NCBI GenBank assembly: GCA_910577105.1
Contig: CAJTMB010000003.1
Coordinates: forward strand, 86,854 to 150,853
DNA: 64,000 nucleotides
Origin: an uncultured Lachnospiraceae bacterium
GTDB lineage: Bacteria; Bacillota; Clostridia; Lachnospirales; Lachnospiraceae
Direction of reading: 5' to 3'
Shown: positions 17,012-25,178 of the stretch, in pieces
Layout of the letters: each line of letters starts with the position of its first letter
Position numbering within the stretch: the stretch's first letter is position 1
Made by a program: the position numbers and the translations under genes
Notes under the pieces: generated by a model
What the model saw: only the letters and a program-made list of their open reading frames with translations
The model's database searches: none
What the model was told of the DNA's origin: nothing

Positions 17012-17815
17012 TTAGAATAGTATTCTTCCCACTGCTATGCTGCCCGCCAGATAAGCAAACAAAATAAGATAGGCGGCTGCATCCCGTTTCTTGTAAATAA
17101 GGGGTTTCATCTTGGTGCGGCCTTCTCCTCCCCTGTAACAGCGCGCTTCCATCGCCATTGCCAAATCATTTGCCCTCCGGAATGCAGAGATGAACAGCGG
17201 CACCAGAAGGGGCACCAGGGCTTTTGCCCGCTTTAACAGATTTCCATTTTCAAAATCCGCTCCCCTTGCAATCTGCGCCTTCATAATCTTGTCCGTTTCC
17301 TCAAGCAAAATGGGAATAAAGCGGAGTGCAATGGACATCATCATGGCAATTTCATGAACCGGAAAACGTAAAATCTTTAACGGACGCATCGCTTTTTCCA
17401 ATCCATCCGTCAGATTATTCGGTGTTGTTGTCAAGGTCATGACAGAAGAACCGATTATCAGCATTGACAGCCTGATTGCCATAAATGAGGCTGTTCGGAT
17501 GCCTTCTTTGGTAATCTTAAGTTTCCATACCGCCACCACCGTTTCTCCCGGTGTAAGAAACAGATTGAATACTACAGTGATAAGCAGAAGTAACAGAATG
17601 GAACGCATACCCTTAATCATAAATTTAAACGGTACTTTTGATAACCGGATTACCACCGCCAGAAATAGAGCTGCGCATAAATATCCCCATATATTATTAA
17701 AACAAAATAATGATATAATATAAATTAATGTGCCTGCCAGTTTGACACGCGAATCCAGCCTGTGAATGATGGAATCTGTCTGATAATATTGTCCTAATGT
17801 AATATCTCTCAGCAT
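17012..17815 (-). CDS. ecfT: ECF transporter transmembrane subunit EcfT
   Basis: A 267-residue membrane protein with about five hydrophobic helices. It has the EcfT coupling motifs near the end of the cytoplasmic part: ARGADFENG and AMEARCYRGG, the Ala-Arg-Gly-type signatures that contact the ATPases. With EcfA1 and EcfA2 it forms the shared energising module for vitamin-binding S components. The C-terminus has an extra hydrophobic helix. It follows ecfA2 by 12 bases. Confidence 0.95.
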   Translation of the reverse strand: MLRDITLGQYYQTDSIIHRLDSRVKLAGTLIYIISLFCFNNIWGYLCAALFLAVVIRLSKVPFKFMIKGMRSILLLLLITVVFNLFLTPGETVVAVWKLKITKEGIRTASFMAIRLSMLIIGSSVMTLTTTPNNLTDGLEKAMRPLKILRFPVHEIAMMMSIALRFIPILLEETDKIMKAQIARGADFENGNLLKRAKALVPLLVPLFISAFRRANDLAMAMEARCYRGGEGRTKMKPLIYKKRDAAAYLILFAYLAGSIAVGRILF

Positions 17816-17827
17816 AATACTCCTCGT

Positions 17828-18676
17828 TTATCCTTTCAGCGCGCGGGCTATCATATCCGCTGCCTCTTTAATGGTTGTGGCATTCTCATCCACATCCAGT
17901 CCTTTTGCCTTTAACTTATGCATGATATAGGTTACCTGCGGCGCTGCAAGTCCCATCTCTTCCAACTCCCTGTAATGCGCAAACACTTCCCTCGGGACAT
18001 CGTCATATACCACTTTTCCATGGTTCATCACCAGAATGCGCTCCACATATTCCGCTACATCCTCCATGCTGTGGGAAACCAGAATAATGGTAATCTGACT
18101 CTCTTCCTTAAGTTTTACTATCTGGCTTAAAATTTCTTCCCTGCCCTTGGGGTCCAGCCCAGCCGTCGGTTCATCCAGTATCAGCACTTCCGGCTTCATG
18201 GCAAGCACTCCCGCAATGGCTGCCCTGCGTTTCTGCCCGCCCGACAAATCAAACGGAGACTGATAAAAGCATTCATCCGGCAGTCCGACTTTTTTCAGGG
18301 CTTCATAGGCCCGAAGCTCCGTTTCCTGTCTGGACAGTCCCAGGTTTTTGGGACCAAAACAGACATCTTTAAAGACATCCTCTTCAAAAAGCTGATGCTC
18401 CGGATATTGGAAAACAAGGCCTACCTTGCTCCTTAATTCCCGCTTATCATAATCCTTGTCATCAATATCCTGCCCGTTAAAATAAATATGCCCTCCCGTA
18501 GCCTTTATTAGTCCGTTTAAATGCTGCACAAGGGTTGACTTACCGGAACCCGTATGTCCAATCAATCCTATAAACTGACCATCGGGAATCATCAGGCTCA
18601 CATCATCCAGCGCTTTCACCGCAAGTGTAGTGTCATTCCCATATACATGGCTGACATGGTCCAATATTATTGACAT
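17828..18676 (-). CDS. ecfA2: ECF transporter ATPase EcfA2
   Basis: A 282-residue ABC ATPase. Walker A is GHTGSGKST, the Q-loop is in VFQYPEHQLFEEDV, the signature is LSGGQKRR, and Walker B is VLILDEPTAGLDP followed by the switch His in LVSHSMEDV. The C-terminal helices beyond residue 230 are typical of EcfA proteins. It pairs with EcfA1 to power EcfT, and overlaps ecfA1 by 10 bases. Confidence 0.96.
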   Translation of the reverse strand: MSIILDHVSHVYGNDTTLAVKALDDVSLMIPDGQFIGLIGHTGSGKSTLVQHLNGLIKATGGHIYFNGQDIDDKDYDKRELRSKVGLVFQYPEHQLFEEDVFKDVCFGPKNLGLSRQETELRAYEALKKVGLPDECFYQSPFDLSGGQKRRAAIAGVLAMKPEVLILDEPTAGLDPKGREEILSQIVKLKEESQITIILVSHSMEDVAEYVERILVMNHGKVVYDDVPREVFAHYRELEEMGLAAPQVTYIMHKLKAKGLDVDENATTIKEAADMIARALKG

Positions 18677-19530
18677 TGCTTACTCCTCTTCATAATTTCA
18701 TTTACAAGCTCTTCTGTGCCGAGAATGCCGTCCGGCAAATCAATACCCCTTTTTTGTAATTCATGGGCAAGCAGGGTTACCTGCGGAACATCCAGCCTGA
18801 GTTCCTTTATCTTTTCCACATTGGAAAAAATTTCCCTCGGCGTACCCTGCATGGCAATCCTGCCTGCATCCATGACAAACACTTTGTCCGCATGAATGAT
18901 TTCTTCCATATAATGGGTTATCAGGATAACCGTTACATTTTCCACATCGTTTAAGGCCCTGACGGCACGAATCACTTCCTTACGGCCATTGGGGTCCAGC
19001 ATCGCAGTCGGTTCATCCAGCACAATGCACTTTGGATGCATCGCCAGTACACCTGCTATGGAAACACGCTGCTTTTGCCCTCCTGAAAGCTTATTGGGTG
19101 AATATTTCCTAAATTCGTACATGCCGACAGCCTTTAAGCTTTCCTCTACACGCTCCCATATTTCTTTTGTGGGCACTCCCATATTTTCCGGCCCGAAACC
19201 GACATCCTCCTCCACTACCTGTCCGATAATCTGGTTATCGGGATTTTGAAACACCATGCCTGCAGTCTGCCTGATTTCCCAGACTTCATCCTCTTTCCTT
19301 GTATCGCGCCCATCCACCCAGATAGTGCCTTCCGTCGGAGTCAGAATGGCATTCATATGCTTTGCCAGCGTGGACTTGCCGGAACCGTTGTGTCCCAGAA
19401 TGGCAATAAAATCTCCCTGTGTAATGTCCAAGTCCACTTCATCCACAGCCCGGGTAATACCCTCCACATTGCCATCCTCGTCCCGCCTGATATATTCAAA
19501 AATTAACTTATCCGTCTCGATAATTCCCAT
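18667..19530 (-). CDS. ecfA1: ECF transporter ATPase EcfA1
   Basis: A 287-residue ABC ATPase with Walker A GHNGSGKST, Q-loop MVFQNPDNQIIGQVV, signature LSGGQKQR, Walker B CIVLDEPTAMLDP and the switch His in ITHYMEE. It is the first gene of the ecfA1-ecfA2-ecfT-truA transcript, driven by the promoter at 19564-19592. In related genomes it usually follows rplQ directly; here two opposite-strand genes intervene. Confidence 0.96.
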   Translation of the reverse strand: MGIIETDKLIFEYIRRDEDGNVEGITRAVDEVDLDITQGDFIAILGHNGSGKSTLAKHMNAILTPTEGTIWVDGRDTRKEDEVWEIRQTAGMVFQNPDNQIIGQVVEEDVGFGPENMGVPTKEIWERVEESLKAVGMYEFRKYSPNKLSGGQKQRVSIAGVLAMHPKCIVLDEPTAMLDPNGRKEVIRAVRALNDVENVTVILITHYMEEIIHADKVFVMDAGRIAMQGTPREIFSNVEKIKELRLDVPQVTLLAHELQKRGIDLPDGILGTEELVNEIMKRSKQCQ

Positions 19531-19563
19531 GCCATATCCTGCCTTTCGTGCTGCATGGCTTTT

Positions 19564-19592
19564 ATTGTACTAGAATTTTTCTGAAAATACAA
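19564..19592 (-). promoter_or_regulatory. Promoter of ecfA1-ecfA2-ecfT-truA
   Basis: On the minus strand, TTGTAT (19587-19592) and TACAAT (19564-19569) are spaced by 17 bases. The start would be about 26 bases before the ecfA1 ATG at 19530. Confidence 0.7.
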
Positions 19593-19623
19593 CTATAAAT
19601 GGCAACTTGGTATCCGGCTCCCG

Positions 19624-19696
19624 GCATTTTCCCCGGGCGTCAGTGCGTCTGCGCATTTGATTCCATAAAGGACACGCTCTCGCCCGGGGAAAATGC
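19624..19696. repeat. Palindromic repeat, copy D (16-bp arms)
   Basis: Arms 19624-19639 and 19681-19696 are perfect 16-bp reverse complements (GCATTTTCCCCGGGCG), with a further GGTAT/ATACC match outside them. The interior holds the shared module GCATTTGATTCCATAAAGGAC then ACGCTCT. It lies between the divergent ecfA1 and NUDIX genes. Confidence 0.75.
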
Positions 19697-19744
19697 TCCA
19701 TACCGGACAGGGGGAAGTAAGGGGTGGTTTTCCTTAGGCGGGTG

Positions 19745-19796
19745 TGCTATACTCTTTTTGGGTAGTTGGGATAACCTGTAACTCGTTTTATCCCAA
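19745..19796 (+). promoter_or_regulatory. Extended -10 promoter and inverted repeat before the NUDIX gene
   Basis: TGCTATACT (TATACT at 19748-19753) is an extended -10 element; the -35 region is poor. Downstream, TTGGGATAA at 19766-19774 and TTATCCCAA at 19788-19796 form a perfect 9-bp inverted repeat with 13 bases between. It could be an operator or a 5'UTR hairpin. The NUDIX ATG is at 19830. Confidence 0.5.
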
Positions 19797-19829
19797 ATAG
19801 AAGAACATCGGCAGGGGGTGTAATGCAGC

Positions 19830-20339
19830 ATGGAATTGTGGGATGCTTATTATGAGGATGGCACATTGGCAGGGCTGGATTTGGTTCGGGGGGAAAAGAT
19901 TCCGGAAGGGCTGCGGCACGCGGTGGCGGAGATTTTCGTCGTGCATAAGGACAAATCCATACTGCTGATGCAGAGGGATTTCGGCAAACCGAATTATCCG
20001 GGGCTTTGGGAGAATGGGGCAAGCGGTTCTGTTATAAAGGGAGAATCGCCTTTGGAGGGCGCAAAGAGAGAGCTTTTTGAAGAGACAGGCATTGTCGCGA
20101 AAGACGGACTGCAAAGTCTTTACCACATTGTTTCAGAGACAACAATATATTGGGGATATCTGTGTGTGACGGATATTCCGAAGGAGAAGGTACGACTCCA
20201 AGAAGGGGAAACCATTGCCTTTAAATGGGTTCACGAGCGGGAGTTTAAAGAGATATTTTATTCAGACCAATATGTAAATACTGTAAGGGAAAGACTTAAA
20301 GATTTTGTAGAGAAAGGAAGTTATTTATGCGGCATATAA
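19830..20339 (+). CDS. NUDIX hydrolase, IPP-isomerase-like
   Basis: A 169-residue protein with a complete Nudix box: GSVIKGESPLEGAKRELF then EETGI. The N-terminus (WDAYYEDGTLAG, then HAVAEIFVVHKD) resembles Nudix proteins related to isopentenyl-diphosphate isomerase, but its true substrate cannot be told. It hydrolyses a nucleoside-diphosphate-type substrate in the cytoplasm (family knowledge). The gene overlaps the following carboxypeptidase gene by 13 bases. Both are inserted between rplQ and ecfA1 on the opposite strand. Confidence 0.85.
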   Translation: MELWDAYYEDGTLAGLDLVRGEKIPEGLRHAVAEIFVVHKDKSILLMQRDFGKPNYPGLWENGASGSVIKGESPLEGAKRELFEETGIVAKDGLQSLYHIVSETTIYWGYLCVTDIPKEKVRLQEGETIAFKWVHEREFKEIFYSDQYVNTVRERLKDFVEKGSYLCGI

Positions 20340-21244
20340 AAAACAAATTTAATCTTTCCCCGGAATCCCAAAATAAAATTATTAAGGCGGCTGTTATTCT
20401 CGCCCTCGTAATTGTGTTTTTTTCTTTCCTCTCCAGAAACTTTTCGAACAGGGGGCAGACGCTTTCCCAATACGCCAAAGAAAACCCCGAACTGGCCTAC
20501 GGAAGTAGCTCAGAACCGGATGATTCCACGGTTTCGGAAAATCTTACCGGGAAAGAAGAAGCAGAGGCGCCCGATACCGGCACTGCAGATATATCCTCAT
20601 CCGATTCAGACTCTTTAGCCGAGGCTGCAAATCCTGACCGCATCACCTATGAGCAGGGGTTTTATTATGAGCCGCTTTCAGAAGAATTGAAGACCTTTAT
20701 CACCGGAATTTCCTACCCAGCCGAAGAGACTGACGAAATATCTTATGAGGATTTGGCATATGTCCATGTGCTGCACTACAATTTTGACGGTGAAAGCACC
20801 GAGGGCGAATTGATTTGCAACAAGGCTATTTCCCAGGACCTGGTGGAGATTTTTTACGATTTGTATACAGCAGAATACCAGATAGAAAAAATAACCCTGA
20901 TTGAAAACTACGACGGAGATGACACTGCCTCCATGACCGACAACAATACTTCCTGTTTCAATTACAGAACGGTGGACGGCACGGACAGGCTTTCCAGACA
21001 TGCACTCGGACTGGCTATCGACATCAATCCTTTTTACAACCCATATATTCGTTACGCAAAGGACGGCTCCCTGATTATCTCTCCGCAGGGTAGCGAGGAT
21101 TATGCTGACCGGACGCTTGGCTTTCCTTACAAAATAGACGAAACTGACCTTTGTTACCGCCTGTTTATCGAGCACGGCTTTACCTGGGGAGGCAACTGGA
21201 ATTCCAGCAAGGATTACCAGCATTTCCAAAAGGCGCTTCCTTAA
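20327..21244 (+). CDS. VanY-like D-alanyl-D-alanine carboxypeptidase (M15)
   Basis: A 305-residue protein with an N-terminal membrane anchor (about residues 14-35, IIKAAVILALVIVFF). A Ser/Asp/Glu-rich linker leads to a C-terminal M15 peptidase domain. Zinc-site motifs are visible: SRHALGLAIDINP (His and Asp ligands) and a late DYQHFQK. Such enzymes trim D-Ala from peptidoglycan stem peptides outside the membrane. The start ATG lies in the last codons of the NUDIX gene, so the two are coupled. The gene ends at a bidirectional terminator facing rplQ. Confidence 0.85.
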   Translation: MRHIKNKFNLSPESQNKIIKAAVILALVIVFFSFLSRNFSNRGQTLSQYAKENPELAYGSSSEPDDSTVSENLTGKEEAEAPDTGTADISSSDSDSLAEAANPDRITYEQGFYYEPLSEELKTFITGISYPAEETDEISYEDLAYVHVLHYNFDGESTEGELICNKAISQDLVEIFYDLYTAEYQIEKITLIENYDGDDTASMTDNNTSCFNYRTVDGTDRLSRHALGLAIDINPFYNPYIRYAKDGSLIISPQGSEDYADRTLGFPYKIDETDLCYRLFIEHGFTWGGNWNSSKDYQHFQKALP

Positions 21245-21307
21245 TCCCGGCATGGAGGCATATTTCCTGCACGCCGCTTAAAAAGAACCTGCCCACTTGC
21301 ATAAAAA

Positions 21308-21352
21308 AAAGCTGCATCAACGGTATCATTCCGGATGCAGCGATTCTTTTAT
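21308..21352. terminator. Bidirectional terminator between the carboxypeptidase gene and rplQ
   Basis: GCTGCATC near 21311 pairs with GATGCAGC near 21333. An A-run lies on the left (T-run for the minus strand) and TTCTTTT on the right, so it can stop both the plus-strand gene and rplQ. Confidence 0.75.
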
Positions 21353-21358
21353 GTGTTA

Positions 21359-21895
21359 TTATACTAATTCAAGCACTACTTCCAGCGCTCCGTCACCTTT
21401 ACGCTGGCCAATCTTGATGATTCTGGTATAGCCACCATTGCGGTTTACATATTTCGGTGCAATTTCGTCGAACAATTTTGCCACCAAATCCACCTGTTTG
21501 GTATTTTTCTTTTTGCCTGCATTGGAAGAGGGAACTTCCTTTACAGGATACAATACCCTAAGCATCTGACGGCGTGCATGCAGTCTGGAAGGCAGGTCCT
21601 TTTTAATCTCTTTTTCCACGATGTCAAACTTAGTAACCTTCTTTCCATCTACTACTTCTTTTACCCTCTTGCCGTCTTTGTCCTTTAAGGGAACCTTTGC
21701 GGAAACTTTTACCATCTCAAAATTGTCTTTTTCCTTCACTGCCATGGCAATAAGGCCTTCTGCAATCTTTCTGACTTCTTTTGCCTTTGCTTCCGTGGTA
21801 ATGATTTTACCATTGTGTAACAACGCTGTTACCTGATTTCTCAATAATGCTTTTCTCTGGCTGCTTGTTCTGCCGAGTTTTCTGTACTTTGCCAT
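21359..21895 (-). CDS. rplQ: 50S ribosomal protein L17
   Basis: A 178-residue L17. The N-terminus MAKYRKLGRTSSQRKALLRN is highly conserved, and the C-terminus GGYTRIIKIGQRKGDGA is diagnostic. It carries an insertion of about 50 residues (KDKDGKRVKEVVDGKK region), as in many Clostridia. ATG 21895 has a GAGAGGA site; seven extra upstream codons are not conserved. It is the last gene of the alpha-operon block. Confidence 0.97.
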   Translation of the reverse strand: MAKYRKLGRTSSQRKALLRNQVTALLHNGKIITTEAKAKEVRKIAEGLIAMAVKEKDNFEMVKVSAKVPLKDKDGKRVKEVVDGKKVTKFDIVEKEIKKDLPSRLHARRQMLRVLYPVKEVPSSNAGKKKNTKQVDLVAKLFDEIAPKYVNRNGGYTRIIKIGQRKGDGALEVVLELV

Positions 21896-22026
21896 TTTAA
21901 AATCCTCTCTTTTCATGGTACATCCGGCAACGCCCTTTGGTCTTACTCGCCGAATGCTGTCTATGTTGCCACTTCAAAACCGGCCCGTGCACTCTTTGGA
22001 TTTACCACAAGCCACTCTATAATGAT

Positions 22027-22986
22027 TTATTCATCACTGGGATTTAAGCGCAGTCCCAATTCTTTTAACTTGGCAAGTACCTCTTCCAATGACTTGCGGC
22101 CTAAGTTACGAACCTTCATCATGTCTTCAGAGGTCTTGTTGGTAAGCTCTTCAACAGTATTGATGCCCGCCCTCTTCAGGCAGTTATAAGAACGAACCGA
22201 CAACTCCAGTTCATCAATACTCATTTCAAGTACCTTTTCTTTTTCATCATCTTCTTTCTCTACCATAACTTCCGCAGTCTTGGCATTTTCCGACAAGTCA
22301 ATGAAAAGGCTTAAGTGTTCGCTGAGTACTTTTGCAGCCAAACTTACCGCTTCGTCCGGAACCAGCGTCCCATTGGTATACACATCCAGCGTAAGTTTGT
22401 CAAAATCTGTAATCTGACCTACACGGGTATTTTCTACCGTAACATTCACTCTCTCCACCGGCGTATAAATGGAATCAACTGCAATCACACCGATAGGTAA
22501 ATCTTCATTCTTGTTTTTATCGGCACTGATGTAGCCTCTGCCTCTGGTAATGGTGAGTTCCATGTATAACTTCGTGTCCTTGCCGCCGCTTAAAGTGGCA
22601 ATCACCAAATCCGGATTCAAAATCTCAATATCCTGGTCAGCCTGAATATCCGAAGCTCTTACCACGCCTTCCCCGTCATACTCGATATAAGCAATCTTCG
22701 GTTCATTCGTTTCGCTGGTATTCCTAATGGCAAGACTCTTGATATTCATAATAATCTCGGTTACATCTTCTTTCACGCCGGGTATAGAACTGAATTCATG
22801 CAGCACTCCTTCGATTTTAACCTGGCTTACCGCCGCACCGGGTAAAGAAGAAAGCATAATTCTTCTAAGAGAATTACCAAGTGTGATACCGTAGCCTCTT
22901 TCCAAAGGCTCTACCACAAATCTGCCATACTTTTTGTCTTCAGAAATTTCAGCAACCTCAATATTGGGTCTTTCAAAATCAAACAC
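22027..22986 (-). CDS. rpoA: RNA polymerase alpha subunit
   Basis: A 319-residue protein of normal length. The N-terminal dimerisation domain shows FVVEPLERGYGITLGNSLRR and LSSLPGAAV. A Glu/Lys-rich linker (about 230-245) leads to the C-terminal domain with LELSVRSYNCLKRAGI and VRNLGRKSLEEV, which binds UP elements and activators. It sits between rpsD and rplQ in the standard order. Confidence 0.99.
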   Translation of the reverse strand: MFDFERPNIEVAEISEDKKYGRFVVEPLERGYGITLGNSLRRIMLSSLPGAAVSQVKIEGVLHEFSSIPGVKEDVTEIIMNIKSLAIRNTSETNEPKIAYIEYDGEGVVRASDIQADQDIEILNPDLVIATLSGGKDTKLYMELTITRGRGYISADKNKNEDLPIGVIAVDSIYTPVERVNVTVENTRVGQITDFDKLTLDVYTNGTLVPDEAVSLAAKVLSEHLSLFIDLSENAKTAEVMVEKEDDEKEKVLEMSIDELELSVRSYNCLKRAGINTVEELTNKTSEDMMKVRNLGRKSLEEVLAKLKELGLRLNPSDE

Positions 22987-23024
22987 TGCAAATACCCTCC
23001 TTTACGAACAATTTATATTACAGC

Positions 23025-23618
23025 TTATTTGGAATACAATTCGACAATAAGCATCTCATTTACGGGAACATCAATCTGTTCTCTGGTAGGAAGTGCTTTT
23101 ACAGTTCCTTTGAGGCCTTCGATATCTACGTCCATCCATTCAGGAAACAGCCTTCCTGCGGTTACTTCCACGATATCTTTGTATCTCTGTAAGGATTTGG
23201 ATTTCTCCCTGATTTCGATTACATCACCAGCTTTTACTAAATAGGAGGGTATGCTGACTCTTTTTCCGTTTACAAGCACATGCTTATGTCCTACAACCTG
23301 TCTTGCTTCTCTTCTGGTTCTTGCAAAACCCATTCTGAAAACAATATTGTCCAGTCTGCTTTCCAGTAAAACCATCAGATTCTCACCGGTCATGCCTTTC
23401 ATCCGGTCAGCTTTTTTATAGTAATTCCTGAAAGGCTTCTCCAAAACACCATAAATGAATTTTGCCTTCTGTTTCTCTCTCATCTGAAGGCCGTATTCAC
23501 TCATCTTCTTACCAGCCCTTGCGGAAGTCCTGTTGGACTTCTTGTCATATCCCAGATATGCGGGCTCCAATCCTAAATTTCTGCATCTTTTTAATACCGG
23601 TACTCTATTTACTGCCAT
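23025..23618 (-). CDS. rpsD: 30S ribosomal protein S4
   Basis: A 197-residue S4 with the KRCRNLGL N-terminus and a C-terminal S4 RNA-binding domain (RLDNIVFRMGFARTRREARQ, VNGKRVSIPSY). It lacks the four-Cys zinc motif (C-form), so it is a C-minus paralogue. S4 nucleates 30S assembly and often represses its own operon; the structured intergenic RNA just upstream (23619-23807) could be its target. Confidence 0.98.
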   Translation of the reverse strand: MAVNRVPVLKRCRNLGLEPAYLGYDKKSNRTSARAGKKMSEYGLQMREKQKAKFIYGVLEKPFRNYYKKADRMKGMTGENLMVLLESRLDNIVFRMGFARTRREARQVVGHKHVLVNGKRVSIPSYLVKAGDVIEIREKSKSLQRYKDIVEVTAGRLFPEWMDVDIEGLKGTVKALPTREQIDVPVNEMLIVELYSK

Positions 23619-23807
23619 GTCAATAAATTCCTTTCCACAGGGTCCATGCCCCAGACTATTGTTTACAGCCTCACGCTACGCGGGCTTTCTTCCAACTTGT
23701 TAAAAAATTCGACGGAGAATGCACGGTTTTTGGGCATTCTCCCGCGTGAGATATAGAACTTCTTCACGAAGCAGCCCTTGCTGCGAGTGTTAGAGGTTCT
23801 TCTCACG
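23619..23807 (-). promoter_or_regulatory. Structured rpsK-rpsD intergenic RNA, possible attenuator or S4 site
   Basis: In the minus sense, a long-range stem pairs 23796-23808 with 23745-23760 (GCGTGAGA with TCTCACGC, plus AGAAC with GTTCT). It is followed by a hairpin at 23716-23742 (GAGAATGC with GCATTCTC) and a T-run at 23703-23710. The gap is unusually long (189 bases) for this operon. A folded leader controlling rpsD is plausible; no known family was matched. Confidence 0.5.
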
Positions 23808-24209
23808 CTATACGCGGCGTCTCTTAGGAGGACGGCAGCCATTGTGGGGAACCGGAGTTACGTCGCGGATACTTGTCACTTCAAGACCACATGCCTGAAG
23901 CGCACGGATTGCGGCTTCACGGCCTGAACCGGGACCTTTCACAAATACGTCTACTGTCTTTAATCCATGGATTAAAGCAGCTTTTGTAGCAGTTTCTGCT
24001 GCCATCTGTGCTGCATACGGAGTAGATTTCCTTGAACCTCTAAATCCAAGACCACCGGCGCTTGCCCAGCTAAGGGCATTTCCTTCAGTATCTGTCAATG
24101 TAACAATGGTATTGTTAAAAGAAGACTGAATGTGTGCCTGTCCACGTTCAACGTTTTTCTTTACGCGCTTTTTAGCGACTTTTCTATTAGCTGTTACTTT
24201 CTTAGCCAT
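23808..24209 (-). CDS. rpsK: 30S ribosomal protein S11
   Basis: A 133-residue S11 with GQAHIQSSFNNTIVTLTD, the LGFRGSRKSTPYAAQ loop, VKGPGSGREAAIRAL and the terminal VTPVPHNGCRPPKRRRV, all fully typical. S11 lines the 30S platform near the mRNA exit. It follows rpsM by 37 bases. Confidence 0.99.
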   Translation of the reverse strand: MAKKVTANRKVAKKRVKKNVERGQAHIQSSFNNTIVTLTDTEGNALSWASAGGLGFRGSRKSTPYAAQMAAETATKAALIHGLKTVDVFVKGPGSGREAAIRALQACGLEVTSIRDVTPVPHNGCRPPKRRRV

Positions 24210-24246
24210 TTAAACTAACCTACTTTCTCAAAATTGTTTGCAGTTC

Positions 24247-24618
24247 CTATTTTTTCTTGTTCGCAACAGTCCTCTTGGGACCTTTTCTGGTTCTTGCGTT
24301 GGTCTTTGTCTTCTGTCCGCGAACCGGAAGTCCTTTACGGTGACGAACGCCGCGATAGCACCCGATTTCCTGTAATCTCTTGATGTTTAATGCGATTTCT
24401 CTTCTCAAATCACCTTCCACCGTGACATCAAGTTTTTCGATTGCTTCACTGATTTTCTTTACTTCTTCATCTGTCAGTTCCCTTACACGGGTATCAGGAT
24501 TTACACCTGCTTCTGTCAAAATCTTGTTTGAAGTTGTCCTGCCGATTCCATAAATATACGTCAGACCAATTTCGACACGTTTTTCCCTAGGTAAATCAAC
24601 ACCTGCGATACGAGCCAT
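24247..24618 (-). CDS. rpsM: 30S ribosomal protein S13
   Basis: A 123-residue S13 with MARIAGVDLPREKRVEIGLT, YIYGIGRTTS, GCYRGVRHRKGLPVRGQ and the basic tail RTRKGPKRTVANKKK. It sits at the top of the 30S head and contacts the 50S subunit. ATG 24618 is preceded by GGAGGAAACGTAA. A 341-base gap separates it from rpmJ upstream. Confidence 0.99.
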   Translation of the reverse strand: MARIAGVDLPREKRVEIGLTYIYGIGRTTSNKILTEAGVNPDTRVRELTDEEVKKISEAIEKLDVTVEGDLRREIALNIKRLQEIGCYRGVRHRKGLPVRGQKTKTNARTRKGPKRTVANKKK

Positions 24619-24959
24619 TTACGTTTCCTCCATCTTTCTTTGCGTTGCTGCTTTGCGCACACAAATAATAGTTACTAAGTTGATTGGGGCATTCGCCCAA
24701 TCGGACGTTTCCTGTTCAATCCGATCTTTCCCGCCGAAACATAGAATTTGTCAGTTTCCGTACTTTGGAACCTTTAAATTCTTTTCGTCGTGGTATCAAC
24801 AAGTAATCTCCCGTAAGCCCTTCCATTATATATAAATTACAGTTTCCCCTTTGTCCGCGGTATGTTAAAAACATGCGGAGCGGACAGGCGGAAAATGTAC
24901 TTTCAGCCGCATACAATAATGGGACAAGAACTCACACACCCAAATCTCTGGGCCGGTGA
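24619..24959 (-). other. rpmJ-rpsM intergenic spacer with small hairpins
   Basis: A 341-base non-coding gap. A hairpin (ATTGGG...CCCAAT) lies near 24681-24699, and a TATAAT-like box in an AT-rich stretch (24825-24840, minus strand) has no convincing -35. It may hold a leader for rpsM translation control or a second promoter. No gene seen. Confidence 0.4.
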
Positions 24960-25073
24960 TTATCCTTGTCTCTGTTTGTGTTTCGGATTTTCACAGATTA
25001 CTCTGATACGCCCTTTTCTTTTAATGATTTTGCATTTTTCGCAAATCGGTTTTACTGATGATCTAACCTTCAC
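24960..25073 (-). CDS. rpmJ: 50S ribosomal protein L36
   Basis: A 37-residue protein, shorter than the usual ORF cut-off. It starts with GTG at 25073, after GAAAGGAGGGTTTAAC, and reads MKVRSSVKPICEKCKIIKRK then GRIRVICENPKHKQRQG. The C-x2-C ... C-x4-H zinc motif is complete, so it is the zinc-binding form of L36. In related genomes infA lies just upstream; here the prophage begins instead, about 70-100 bases away. It has its own promoter. Confidence 0.96.
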   Translation of the reverse strand: MKVRSSVKPICEKCKIIKRKGRIRVICENPKHKQRQG

Positions 25074-25106
25074 GTTAAACCCTCCTTTCAAAAAAGACCG
25101 TTTTAC

Positions 25107-25135
25107 ATTATAGCATGTAGATACTTCAATTACAA
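25107..25135 (-). promoter_or_regulatory. Promoter of rpmJ at the prophage junction
   Basis: On the minus strand, TTGTAA (25130-25135) and a perfect TATAAT (25107-25112) are spaced by 17 bases. The start would be about 27 bases before the rpmJ GTG. It can drive rpmJ and the following alpha-operon genes independently of anything beyond the prophage. Confidence 0.8.
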
Positions 25136-25178
25136 GGGTTTTTTTGCTTTTTGTGGATTTTTGAAAATTGTAACATTA

